Position numbers and translations under genes: made by a program | Part shown: piece after piece, positions 52,665 to 61,369 of the stretch | How positions within the stretch are numbered: the stretch's first letter is position 1 | Layout of the letters: every line of letters begins with the position of its first letter | The notes under the pieces: model-generated | Seen by the model: only the letters and a program-made list of their open reading frames with translations | Databases searched by the model: none | Told to the model about the DNA's origin: nothing | From: Palsa-892 sp963751615 | GTDB lineage: Bacteria; Pseudomonadota; Alphaproteobacteria; Rhizobiales; Xanthobacteraceae | Direction of reading: 5' to 3' | NCBI GenBank assembly: GCA_963751615.1 | Contig: CAVVVG010000005.1 | Coordinates: forward strand, 930,001-994,000 | Length of the DNA stretch: 64,000 nt

Positions 52665-55250
52665 GTGTCCGCAGGAGAAAGCGCATTGGGCCTGACACCG
52701 GAAATCACTGAAGGTCGCGTGCCGCCGCACGGGGAAGATAATGCGCTGCGCCGCCTGGCGAGACTGATCGCTCGATCATGGCAGGCTCTTTTGTGGGAAC
52801 GCATCTGGCCACCACTCGCCGCCTCATTGACGATAATGGGCCTATTTATTGCTGCCTCATGGGCAGGACTCTGGATTTCCCTTCCACCTCTGGCGCGAGT
52901 TTTTGGTCTGGTTGTCTTCGGGCTGTTGCTCGCTGCGACTTTGTGGCCGCTTACCCGATTGAAGCTTCCCAAGCGCGCCACCGCACTCGCTCGTCTCGAT
53001 CACGCAAGCGGCATTAGTCATCGGCCTGCAACGGCAATCGCGGATTCGCTTGCGACTTCCGTCGAAGATCCGGTGATGCAAGCGCTGTGGCAAGCGCATC
53101 GCGCCCGCGCATCTCAAGCTATAGAAAAATTGCGGGTCACCTTGCCGCAACCGCGCCTAGCTTTGCGCGATCCTTATGCGCTTCGTGCAATCGCATTGCT
53201 CGCAGTCGTTGTCACTTTTTTTATGGCGGAAGGGGATTATAAGCGGCGCATTGCCGCCGCTTTCGATTGGTCCGGCGCAATCACATCGAGACTTTACCGG
53301 GTGGATGCCTGGGTTACGCCGCCTTCCTATACGGAGCGCGCACCGATCCTACTTCCGGGCATCCGTCACGACGAGCCGGCGCCCGGCGAAACTGCGGCGG
53401 TGATAGTGCCAACAGGAAGCGAACTCGTCGTTCGCGCTACCGGTCTGTCATCGATCAATCTCTCCGCGCAAGGCGGCCTCAGGGAAAAAAAAGAGAATAC
53501 TTTTCCAAATGCGGACAGTAGTATTGAAAGGCGTTTTCTCATTATAGAAAACGGAACTCTTTCGATCAGCGGTCTTCCTGCCGCAAATATGACCTGGGGA
53601 TTTCGCGCGATTCCCGATCGCGCGCCAACGATCGCACACGTGAAAGATCCGGAAATCACGGGCCGCTCCAGTCTTTCTCTCAATTATCGTGTTGAGGACG
53701 ACTATGGCGTCTCGTTTGCGGAAGCACAGTTTACGCGTCCCACAGACCCGGCCAGCCCAGATAATCCTCCGCATCCGCTGGTTTCGCCACCCGATTTCCC
53801 ACTGATTCTTCCGCAAGGACGCACCCGCGCAGCGATCGGTCAGACCACGCGCGATCTTGCCGAGCATCCTTGGGCCGGATCGACTGCGATTCTCACGCTC
53901 GTTGCACGGGATGACGCCGGCAATGAAGGAAAAAGCGAGCCACGTGAAGTACGATTACCCGAGCGTAGTTTTACAAAACCGCTGGCGCGAGCGATCGTTG
54001 AACAACGCCGCAATCTAGCTATCGACGCTAATGTCAGGGAAGAAGTTGGCCGAGCATTGCAAGCACTCATGCTGGCACCAGAGCGCTTTACCCCAGAGAT
54101 TCCGATTTATCTTGGACTTCGGACGGCTTTGACTCGTCTTCAGCTCGCAAAGACGGATGCGGACCTCCTGTCGTTGCTCGATTATTTTTGGGAGATCGCG
54201 GTTCTAATCGAAGACGGAACAATCTCCGATGCCGATCGCGACTTGCGCGCGGCGCAGGACGCACTTCGCCAAGCCATCGAGCGCGGTGCTGACGAGCAGG
54301 AAATTCGCCAACTGACGGATCGTCTGCGTGAAGTTATGGATCGCTTTCTCCGCGCACTCGCCGAACAGCTACGTCGCGACAGCGCAATGGAGGAGCGGCC
54401 TCTCGATAGGAATGCGCGTGTACTTCGGCCGCAGGATTTGAAGGCGATGCTCGACCGCATCGAAAATCTTGCCCGCAACGGCTCTAAGGAAGCCGCGAGA
54501 CGATTACTCGACGAATTACAGGCGATGCTCGATAGTTTGAGTCGTAATAAGCAAGCTCGCGGCGATCAAAATGATGGCGGGGCGACAAGTCAACTCGACG
54601 AATTGGGGCGCATGATCCAGGAACAACAACGCCTACGTGATCGTACATTTAGGCAAGGGCGAGACAGCAGAAACGATCGTCGCAATCGTGCGGACGTAGA
54701 ACCGACGGATCGCGAGCGCCGCGCTTACAGTGACTTGCGCAGCAATCAGGAGGGTCTTCGCCAGAAGCTTGAGCAAATGCTGGAACAATTAAAGCGTCAG
54801 CGTCAGGGTATGGATGATTCCGAAGATGAAAGCGGCGGTGGGCCGGGTAAAGAAGCCGAAGAAGCCTTAGGCCGTGCCGAACAAGCCATGAAAGATGCCG
54901 AAGGCGCGCTGGAAGGCAACGATGCTGACGGTGCCGTGGAAAGACAAGGCCGCGCTTTGCAAAATCTTCGCAAGGGCGCACAAAGTCTAGCGGAAGCAAT
55001 GCGAGATGGTATGGGCGACGGCATGGGCGAGCCCACCGGCGATTCCCCGGAATCGGCGGATCGTACCGACCCGCTGGGCCGACCTATGCGTTCCCGCGAA
55101 TATGGTGACGATTTTACGGTAAAAGTGCCGGGAGAAATTGATGTTCAGCGTGCCCGCCGTGTGCTTGAGGAATTGCGCCGCAGATTTAGCGATCCCAATC
55201 GCCCGAAACTCGAACTCGATTATTTAGAACGGTTGTTGCGCAATTTCTGA
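52665..55250 (+). CDS. TIGR02302 (DUF4175) family membrane protein
   Basis: The 861-aa protein has two or three N-terminal membrane helices (about residues 50-105), one more at about 165-185, a beta-rich periplasmic-like middle, and a long C-terminal coiled coil rich in Gln/Arg/Glu with many repeats (about 600-790). It ends FSDPNRPKLELDYLERLLRNF, a conserved tail. The family is restricted mostly to alphaproteobacteria, always near lysA, and has no proven role; an envelope function is likely. The start is GTG 52665 or TTG 52686, which has AGGAG just before it. Confidence 0.88.
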   Translation: MSAGESALGLTPEITEGRVPPHGEDNALRRLARLIARSWQALLWERIWPPLAASLTIMGLFIAASWAGLWISLPPLARVFGLVVFGLLLAATLWPLTRLKLPKRATALARLDHASGISHRPATAIADSLATSVEDPVMQALWQAHRARASQAIEKLRVTLPQPRLALRDPYALRAIALLAVVVTFFMAEGDYKRRIAAAFDWSGAITSRLYRVDAWVTPPSYTERAPILLPGIRHDEPAPGETAAVIVPTGSELVVRATGLSSINLSAQGGLREKKENTFPNADSSIERRFLIIENGTLSISGLPAANMTWGFRAIPDRAPTIAHVKDPEITGRSSLSLNYRVEDDYGVSFAEAQFTRPTDPASPDNPPHPLVSPPDFPLILPQGRTRAAIGQTTRDLAEHPWAGSTAILTLVARDDAGNEGKSEPREVRLPERSFTKPLARAIVEQRRNLAIDANVREEVGRALQALMLAPERFTPEIPIYLGLRTALTRLQLAKTDADLLSLLDYFWEIAVLIEDGTISDADRDLRAAQDALRQAIERGADEQEIRQLTDRLREVMDRFLRALAEQLRRDSAMEERPLDRNARVLRPQDLKAMLDRIENLARNGSKEAARRLLDELQAMLDSLSRNKQARGDQNDGGATSQLDELGRMIQEQQRLRDRTFRQGRDSRNDRRNRADVEPTDRERRAYSDLRSNQEGLRQKLEQMLEQLKRQRQGMDDSEDESGGGPGKEAEEALGRAEQAMKDAEGALEGNDADGAVERQGRALQNLRKGAQSLAEAMRDGMGDGMGEPTGDSPESADRTDPLGRPMRSREYGDDFTVKVPGEIDVQRARRVLEELRRRFSDPNRPKLELDYLERLLRNF

Positions 55251-55254
55251 AGGA

Positions 55255-55616
55255 TTAAGCCGCCAATGCTTTATTCAGCGTCGCGCGAATCTGAGCGAGC
55301 GTAAAAGGCTTTTGCACGATCTCGTGCATGAGATTCTTGAACCCATTTGCACGCTCGCGCTGATCCGTGTAGCCCGTCATAAGAACGATTTCATCCTGGG
55401 ATAATCGCGTGCAGCAGCTAGAGCCAGGGCAATCCCGTCCATGGTTGGCATTTGAATATCGGTCAAAAGCAAATCGAATCGACCTGCCGTACCAAGACTT
55501 TCAAGTGCGGCTGCGCCATCTGGGGCGCTGTCTACTTCATGACCATCTTGTGTTAGCGCTCGTGTAAGCAACATGCGAACCGGTATTTCGTCCTCTGCAA
55601 CCATAATGTGAGCCAA
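55255..55616 (-). pseudogene. single-domain response regulator (CpdR-like) with one-base frameshift
   Basis: The intact part has acidic Glu8/Asp9, phospho-acceptor Asp53 (LLLTDIQMPTMDG) and then stops after YPRMKSFL. If one base is restored in the T run at 55389-55391, the other frame continues without stop: KIVLMTGYTDQRERANGFKN, then Lys in IVQKPFTLAQIRATLNKALAA to a stop at 55255-55257. The span of 362 nt is one short of 121 codons, which proves the indel. The lost part holds the conserved Thr and Lys of the receiver switch, so the product as written is not functional. It is either a real lesion or a base-calling error. Confidence 0.85.
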
Positions 55617-55639
55617 AACCGTCTCCCATAGGACTCAGA

Positions 55640-56443
55640 TTACCGAACACTTGCAGTGAGATCACCACGAGTGAGAAAACGAACTAATATTTCTCGTCCT
55701 TCTGGCGGGGGTGACGCAAGCCGGCTTCGAAATGATACTTTTTCGTTATCTGCAAGAATTGAGCGCTGCAAAAGGGTCGTCCACGAGTAGAGCTCCTGAC
55801 CGTTCGAGCCTAAAATGGCGAGACGCACCCGCGGAACTTCGACTGCGTGCTTCACCACGTTCACGACGTTCCCTTCTATAACAAGCACCGGAATACCGTC
55901 TTGCATTTCGCGTATAGTTCTTACATCGCGAAATTCGAGGCCCAGCAAATTCACTGGTATGCCCATAGCGGCATATAAACCTGCAAAATTTGGCACCGTA
56001 CGTACGATGGTCTCCCGCGAAACAAGGGCTACTGCAAGAATTCCCAGTACCCCGATCGCAGCCAAGAAAATTAGAGGGGCTTCTGAGCGTTTACTTCGAT
56101 TTAAATTTCGAGAGGAAATTGGCCGGCCAGCTTTGATATTGGCTCTTACTGTTTCGTTTTCTACGACAATCTCAGGAACCCGATCAAAGGTGATCGATGG
56201 GCTCGTTTCAATTTCGATGACGGATGGTTCGGCGTAAGCGACAATTTGATCCCATTCGCCATCCAGTGAATGAACCACTTGCGCCCCGGCTGTTTCAGCC
56301 ATTCCGAGCTCTGATCCGACAGGCTCAACAGCTGCGAACCAGCTTCCACTGCATCGTGCGCAGCGCACGATACGCCCGCTCTCGCCGAGCGCTTCAGCAG
56401 CGACCCGAAACCCGGCTTCGCAATGGGGACAACAGAGCAGCAT
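55640..56443 (-). CDS. MJ0042 zinc-ribbon membrane protein (DUF3426-like)
   Basis: The 267-aa protein begins with a zinc ribbon, CCPHC and CARCSGSW (Cys5/Cys8 and Cys28/Cys31 approx.), then a variable acidic linker, one membrane helix (APLIFLAAIGVLGILAVALVS), and a DUF3426-like beta domain (EFRDVRTIREMQDGIPVLVIEGNVVN, RLAILGSNGQELYSWTTLL). Role unknown; it is always divergent from ftsE in this order. Confidence 0.88.
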   Translation of the reverse strand: MLLCCPHCEAGFRVAAEALGESGRIVRCARCSGSWFAAVEPVGSELGMAETAGAQVVHSLDGEWDQIVAYAEPSVIEIETSPSITFDRVPEIVVENETVRANIKAGRPISSRNLNRSKRSEAPLIFLAAIGVLGILAVALVSRETIVRTVPNFAGLYAAMGIPVNLLGLEFRDVRTIREMQDGIPVLVIEGNVVNVVKHAVEVPRVRLAILGSNGQELYSWTTLLQRSILADNEKVSFRSRLASPPPEGREILVRFLTRGDLTASVR

Positions 56444-56619
56444 GGTGCATCCGCAAATTTGGATAAGGATTGTGCAAGCTGACCATTAACGATTTGGAAA
56501 CCTTGGTTTTCCCTCATTTTTCAAGGGTTCTACAGGCCTAAACGTTGCGATCTAATCTGCCGAATGACTTAGCAAGAGGGTACACATTAGGGGTAGAGGC
56601 GATTCGCCGGAGGTTTTGC

Positions 56620-57279
56620 TTGGTCCGGTTCGAGAATGTGGGCCTGCGCTACGGCATGGGTTCCGAGGTACTGAGAGATATATCTTTCAGTATCGAACCG
56701 AAATCTTTTCAGTTTCTCACGGGGCCATCGGGTGCAGGCAAAACAAGTCTGCTCCGCCTTCTTTTTCTGTCGCTACGTCCTACGCGTGGACTAATTACTT
56801 TCTTCGATCGCGACGCGACCAGACTACGACCTACTGAAATTGCTGGATTCCGGCGCCGAATTGGAATTGTCTTTCAGGATTTTCGGCTGCTCGATCATCT
56901 CACAATCTACGAGAACGTCGCTCTCCCGCTCCGAATCTTGGAACGGGACGAGGCCAACTATCGTAATGAAGTCACAGAACTCTTGAAATGGGTTGGCCTT
57001 GGCGAACGTATGCGTGCGCTTCCGCCTGTACTTTCCGGCGGCGAAAAACAGCGAGCCGCCATTGCACGCGCCCTGATCGGTCGCCCCAAATTGGTGCTGG
57101 CCGACGAACCGACGGGCAATGTCGACCCTCCGCTTGCGCGCCGGTTGCTTCGGCTTTTTGTTGAGCTAAAAAAATCCGGCACAGCAGTCGTGATTGCGAC
57201 ACATGACGTAGCGCTGATGGATCAGTATGACGCTCCGCGCCTGGTTCTTAACGAGGGACGTTTGTATATCGACGCTTAA
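56620..57279 (+). CDS. ftsE: cell-division ABC ATPase FtsE
   Basis: The 219-aa ATPase pairs with FtsX to control peptidoglycan hydrolases at the septum. Motifs: Walker A GPSGAGKTS, Q-loop VFQDFRLLDHLT, LSGGEKQR, LVLADEPTGNVD and THD. TTG at 56620 follows CCGGAGG and gives MVRFENVGLRYG, the family N-terminus. A longer frame from 56545 lacks support. ftsX starts 12 nt after the stop. Confidence 0.92.
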   Translation: MVRFENVGLRYGMGSEVLRDISFSIEPKSFQFLTGPSGAGKTSLLRLLFLSLRPTRGLITFFDRDATRLRPTEIAGFRRRIGIVFQDFRLLDHLTIYENVALPLRILERDEANYRNEVTELLKWVGLGERMRALPPVLSGGEKQRAAIARALIGRPKLVLADEPTGNVDPPLARRLLRLFVELKKSGTAVVIATHDVALMDQYDAPRLVLNEGRLYIDA

Positions 57280-57291
57280 ACGGAGACGCAT

Positions 57292-58227
57292 TTGAATGAA
57301 GTGCTGAACAAACCCGCGGCAAGCGACGAAAAACCCATGCATCCAATTTTGCCCAACGATACGATTGCGGGACGCTCTTTGATTGCGGTGATTGCGATCA
57401 TGAGTTTTCTTGCGGCTTTGACCGTAGGCGCGATGCAGATCGTACGCACGACAGCAGCCGAATGGCGTGGGGATGTCACGCGTGAGGTAACGATTCAGAT
57501 ACGTCCGATAGAAAACAACGACATTGAAGTTGAAACGCGAAGAGCAGTGGACATCGCAAAAAGGGCACCAGGTGTTACCGACGTTCAGGCCTATACAAAA
57601 CAGGAGACTGAAAAATTGTTGGAGCCGTGGCTCGGCGCCGGGCTCGATCTTAGTGCGCTTCCGATGCCACGTCTGATCAAGGTCCACATACAAAATATCG
57701 GCGACACCGACATAATGAAACTCCGAACAATGATTTCTGAGAATATTCCCAATGCGACGCTCGACGATCATCGCGCCTGGTCTGAGCGTATCGCCTCGGT
57801 CGCGAACATGATCACATTTACCGGCTTTATCGTGCTTACCCTAGTTCTAATAGGGACGGTTCTTTCCATTTCATTTGCAACGCGCGGAGCAGTCGCTGCA
57901 AATCGGGGCATCGTCGAGGTGCTTCACTTCGTAGGCGCACACAATTCCTATATCGCGCATATCTTTCAGCATCATTTTCTAATGGTGGGGTTGAAGGGCG
58001 GAATTATAGGAGGCATCGCCGCAGGATTGCTATTCATAATTTTGCGTTTCGCAATTACGTTTTTACGCGCTATGGAAAGCGGCGGAGACATAGTCATTTT
58101 TTTCGGAACATTCGGCTTGAATGAATACGGCTTTCTCGGAATTATTTCAGTTATAGGATTTGTCGCTCTTGTTACGGCCCTGAGCTCCCGAATGACAGTG
58201 CATCGCACGCTACGTGCGATTGATTGA
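57292..58227 (+). CDS. ftsX: cell-division permease FtsX
   Basis: The 311-aa protein has a cytoplasmic N-terminus, a first helix (SLIAVIAIMSFLAALTVGAM), a large periplasmic loop (residues about 55-170) and three further helices. This is the FtsX topology that carries the FtsE signal to envelope hydrolases. The start is TTG at 57292. It continues the ftsE message. Confidence 0.92.
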   Translation: MNEVLNKPAASDEKPMHPILPNDTIAGRSLIAVIAIMSFLAALTVGAMQIVRTTAAEWRGDVTREVTIQIRPIENNDIEVETRRAVDIAKRAPGVTDVQAYTKQETEKLLEPWLGAGLDLSALPMPRLIKVHIQNIGDTDIMKLRTMISENIPNATLDDHRAWSERIASVANMITFTGFIVLTLVLIGTVLSISFATRGAVAANRGIVEVLHFVGAHNSYIAHIFQHHFLMVGLKGGIIGGIAAGLLFIILRFAITFLRAMESGGDIVIFFGTFGLNEYGFLGIISVIGFVALVTALSSRMTVHRTLRAID

Positions 58228-58300
58228 GCCAAATTGGAATTGCAGAATCCAGTCGCCGTGGCATCACATTCCGCGATACGATTGAAACTGAGGACATGTC

Positions 58301-59011
58301 ATGACGAACCCGGAAAATAATCGGGTCCGCAACGTAACGGAACCAGACGCGAGATCCATCCATCGTATACAGCGATGGGCGATCCGTATCGGCGGTTCTG
58401 TTATGGGCATTGTGCTTGGCGCGGCATTTATCTTCCTGGGAGGGTTCCTGATATTCGCAAGTGGAATCCCGCGCGAGCAAGTGCCTCCAACGCGCCCTGC
58501 TGACGGAATCGTTGCACTCACGGGCGGCGCCTCCAGAATTCTCGACGCAGTCGATCTGCTTGCAGCCCACCACGGACGCCGATTGTTCATATCGGGCGTA
58601 AATCCGACGACAACCATTGCCGAACTGGCCCGTCTGAATCCGGAGTTCGAAAAATCCTTCCTTTGTTGCGTCGATCTTGGCCGTACTGCCCTAAATACGA
58701 CAGGTAATGCAATGGAAATCGCACAGTGGACGCGCGAGCGAAAATTTCAGACGCTCATTGTCGTGACGTCAGCCTGGCACATGCCACGCGCGCTGGTTGA
58801 ACTAAAAAGGGAAATGCCGGACATCGAATTGACACCCTATCCAGTCGTCAGCGACCGCATGCGCGATGAATCGTGGTGGTCTAATGCGCAAACAGCACGA
58901 TTGCTGATGCTTGAATATATGAAATATCTCGCGTCATATATTCGCGTGCGGTTCGATTCCGTGGAAACCGGAGCAAGTATCGCGGATTCTCCATATAAAT
59001 CGAATTCATGA
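58301..59011 (+). CDS. YdcF family (DUF218) membrane protein
   Basis: The 236-aa protein has one N-terminal membrane helix (IGGSVMGIVLGAAFIFLGGFLIF) and a DUF218 domain: ADGIVALTGGASRILDAVDLLAAHHGRRLFISGVNP, ALNTTGNAMEIAQWTRERKFQTLIVVTSAWHMPRALVELKR. In gene order it usually lies before plsC; here plsC is decayed. The enzyme role of DUF218 is unknown. Confidence 0.9.
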   Translation: MTNPENNRVRNVTEPDARSIHRIQRWAIRIGGSVMGIVLGAAFIFLGGFLIFASGIPREQVPPTRPADGIVALTGGASRILDAVDLLAAHHGRRLFISGVNPTTTIAELARLNPEFEKSFLCCVDLGRTALNTTGNAMEIAQWTRERKFQTLIVVTSAWHMPRALVELKREMPDIELTPYPVVSDRMRDESWWSNAQTARLLMLEYMKYLASYIRVRFDSVETGASIADSPYKSNS

Positions 59012-59061
59012 ACGAGGATTAAGTGGTCGCATTCATTGGATCGCCCCACTGACAGTTGTGT

Positions 59062-59330
59062 AGGACGGGAATTTTTAATTTTCCTGAAAGCACACCAAGC
59101 GCACCGGATATGAAGCTGACGCTAAACTCCGGAATCGTCTAGCTCTATAGACGACAAGGCGTACTGGGTTTGCCGTTCGCTCTGAATGCCGGGCTTTATT
59201 GGCCGCAGAGAAATCTCAAATTGGGCCGGGCAATATCTGGATGGAGATTCTCCAACCCATTCCGCTGGAACTCAACGAACACGACTTTCGGCAGCGGTTA
59301 CAATTGATGATCGACGACACATCGCTTAAT
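59062..59330 (+). pseudogene. decayed plsC (1-acylglycerol-3-phosphate acyltransferase) remnant
   Basis: Pieces of a plsC C-terminal half follow each other in order but in broken frames. REFLIF then, after a one-base loss, PE (the FPEG-loop site), then SAPDMKLTLNSGIV, a TAG codon, LYRRQGVLGLPFALNAGLYW, and after another shift NIWMEILQPIPLELNEHDF and RLQLMIDDTSLN. These match the usual FPEGTR, GVPVLPVALNSGLFWPRR and EILPPIPPGLDRREF segments. The N-terminal half with HX4D is gone. The place between ydcF and gamma-glutamylcyclotransferase is where plsC normally sits. It is certainly non-functional; another plsC must exist elsewhere. Confidence 0.75.
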
Positions 59331-59401
59331 TACCGAAGGACGTACCGAATTGGAAAAACGCTCACTATGACCGATTGTAAATCTTGACTATTCTCCAAAA
59401 T

Positions 59402-59416
59402 GTTCTACTTTTGTTC
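59402..59416 (+). promoter_or_regulatory. LexA (SOS) box, GTTC-N7-GTTC
   Basis: GTTCTACTTTTGTTC is a perfect match to the alphaproteobacterial LexA operator GTTC-N7-GTTC, ending 2 nt before the ATG at 59419. The closeness implies that the transcript is leaderless or that translation begins a little later. It predicts repression by LexA and induction on DNA damage. Confidence 0.75.
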
Positions 59417-59418
59417 CT

Positions 59419-59934
59419 ATGCTTCCTATTGTGATTCGCTCTCCTGCTGGCGACGCCGGCCCCTTATCTTCCCCCAACAATCCTGCGCTCGCGGATCGGT
59501 TTCATTTCTGGCGTGGCGCTTCTGGCCGCCGCTATGCCTGCACCGTGTTCACAGGAGGGCTAATCCCCGCCTACGAAAAATTCGTCGCTTTATTTGTCCA
59601 ATGCGACAGAGGAAAACGCCGGGTTATCGCAGTCGACGTATCCCTAATTCGGTCCGTGTTGCCGGTGAATGCGGACGAAATTCATATTCACCTTGCCGAG
59701 GACGACGAGACACTCGCTACCGTGATGCGCGATCTCTCCGTCCTCGCCGAACCGACTCCGCGCGAGATCGGTACCTTTAGCAGTCTGCCAATTTTTGCAA
59801 TTGGAAAAAAACTGGAAGCGCGTGGTACCGTTCAGTTACGCAGCATTGCGCTTTACAAGCGCTCGGCCAACCACTCCAATGTCGCATCGCGGATGCCGAG
59901 CGCTTCGAGTTCTTTCACTGTAGCCAGCACATAG
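59419..59934 (+). CDS. unknown protein with LexA box, candidate SOS gene
   Basis: The 171-aa protein has no signal peptide or membrane span. A line RFHFWRGASGRRYACTVFTG near residues 27-46 looks like a compact beta-rich core. A middle VIAVDVSLIRSVLPVNADEIHIHLAEDDETLATVMRDLSVL follows, and a C-terminal part that is encoded opposite the end of the gamma-glutamylcyclotransferase gene (overlap 59853-59934). I do not recognise the family. The LexA box right before the start suggests DNA-damage control. The overlap tail may reflect a lost stop. Confidence 0.6.
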   Translation: MLPIVIRSPAGDAGPLSSPNNPALADRFHFWRGASGRRYACTVFTGGLIPAYEKFVALFVQCDRGKRRVIAVDVSLIRSVLPVNADEIHIHLAEDDETLATVMRDLSVLAEPTPREIGTFSSLPIFAIGKKLEARGTVQLRSIALYKRSANHSNVASRMPSASSSFTVAST

Positions 59935-60383
59935 TCGCGGTTTACACCTGATTGTCCTTTTCCTTGCCTAACAAGTTCAAATTGTCGCTCGCGTGAGAGC
60001 GCGCCAGCATATTGTCCATGGGCACGGTCGACGAGATAACAAAGGGCTTTCGCTTTCAAATTTGGCGGGTCAATGAATGCGATCGGCCGCATTACCTCGC
60101 GATAAACGGATGTTGCCTGTTCACGCTCGCGCAGGTATGCGATCGTTTCATCCCATTTTGTTTCCGCAATCTGGAACGCGATCCCTCGGCACGATCCGCC
60201 ATCATCGAGACCCAACACAAGCCCTGGCTTTTCCGGAGTGCCCCGGTGGACATGCGAAAATACGCAAAGTGAGCGATGCGCCCCGAACAATCGAGCCGAG
60301 CGCCGCTCAAGATAATCGAATCCTGGCCGCCACATCAGCGACCCGTAGCCGAACACCCAACGACCGGCGTAGCGATCCGGCAT
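59853..60383 (-). CDS. gamma-glutamylcyclotransferase, ChaC-like
   Basis: The 176-aa enzyme belongs to the ChaC branch, which cleaves gamma-glutamyl from glutathione to give 5-oxoproline and Cys-Gly. The substrate loop is VFGYGSLMW (residues about 10-18) and the catalytic Glu lies in LREREQ (about 86-88). YLVDRAHGQYAGALSRERQ and GQSGVNRDYVLATVKELEALGI are typical. The gene ends inside the tail of the preceding convergent gene. tyrC lies 12 nt upstream on the same strand. Confidence 0.9.
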   Translation of the reverse strand: MPDRYAGRWVFGYGSLMWRPGFDYLERRSARLFGAHRSLCVFSHVHRGTPEKPGLVLGLDDGGSCRGIAFQIAETKWDETIAYLREREQATSVYREVMRPIAFIDPPNLKAKALCYLVDRAHGQYAGALSRERQFELVRQGKGQSGVNRDYVLATVKELEALGIRDATLEWLAERL

Positions 60384-60394
60384 ATTAAGATCGG

Positions 60395-61369
60395 CTAATT
60401 GCTTGAGTATGGACGGGGCAAGGAAACTGTAGGCTCCGACGAGCCATGACGACGGCCGAAATCGGGCTCCGCAGTTTCTTGTCCCAGTTCGATGATCGAG
60501 CGGCGTATCGCTCTCGTTCGCGTAAATAAATTGAAGAGCGTTTGGCCATCATTGTTACGGATTGCTCGCGTTAATGCCGCCAAATCCTCGTTAAAGCGGC
60601 CAAGCATTTCGAGTACCGCTTCCTTATTATTCAAGAACACATCCCTCCACATGGTGGGGTCGGACGCTGCGATACGCGTGAAGTCGCGAAACCCCCCGGC
60701 CGAAAACTTGATCACTTCCGAACGTGTACCTGTCTCCAGATCCGCCGCCGTGCCGACGATATTATAGGCAATCAGATGCGGCAGGTGACTGGTGATTGCG
60801 AGAACTAGATCGTGATGAGCGGCGTCCATCACTTCCACGTTCGCTCCGAGCACTTCCCAGAATTTCTTGAGCTTCGCGACAGCCATTGCATCCGACCCCG
60901 CAGGCGGCGTCAAAATACACCAACGATTTTCGAAAAGTTCGGCGAATCCTGCGTCTGGGCCAGAATACTCGGTGCCGGCGACAGGATGCGCCGGCACAAG
61001 ATGTGCATGAGCCGGAATATGCGGTGCCATATCGCGGATGATTGCGCTCTTTACTGAGCCGACATCGGAAACAATGGCGCCTTGCTTGAGTGAAAGAGCA
61101 ATTTCAGCCGCTACCGCGCCGCAAACGCCGACCGGAGTGCAAACAATGACGCAGTCTGCATCCTTGGCTGCTTGTGCGTTGGTGTCGAAAATATGGTCAG
61201 TCAGTTTAAGTTCGGCAACACGCTTGCGTGTTGCCGCCGATTTCGCCGAGGCCACAATCGTACGCACGGCACCTGTTGAACGCGCCGCACGCGCGATCGA
61301 CGATCCGATCAGGCCAACACCGATAATCGCAATCCGATCAAAAACCGACTCCGAGCGTGATTTAGGCAT
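60395..61369 (-). CDS. tyrC: prephenate/arogenate dehydrogenase
   Basis: The 324-aa NAD enzyme makes the tyrosine precursor. It has the Rossmann motif IAIIGVGLIGSSIARAA, CTPVG, then HPVAGTEYSGP with the catalytic His, and HHDLVLAITSHLPHLIAYNIV. The ATG at 61369 overlaps the hisC stop by 8 nt (ATGCCTAA), so they are coupled. Whether prephenate or arogenate is used cannot be read. Confidence 0.92.
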   Translation of the reverse strand: MPKSRSESVFDRIAIIGVGLIGSSIARAARSTGAVRTIVASAKSAATRKRVAELKLTDHIFDTNAQAAKDADCVIVCTPVGVCGAVAAEIALSLKQGAIVSDVGSVKSAIIRDMAPHIPAHAHLVPAHPVAGTEYSGPDAGFAELFENRWCILTPPAGSDAMAVAKLKKFWEVLGANVEVMDAAHHDLVLAITSHLPHLIAYNIVGTAADLETGTRSEVIKFSAGGFRDFTRIAASDPTMWRDVFLNNKEAVLEMLGRFNEDLAALTRAIRNNDGQTLFNLFTRTRAIRRSIIELGQETAEPDFGRRHGSSEPTVSLPRPYSSN

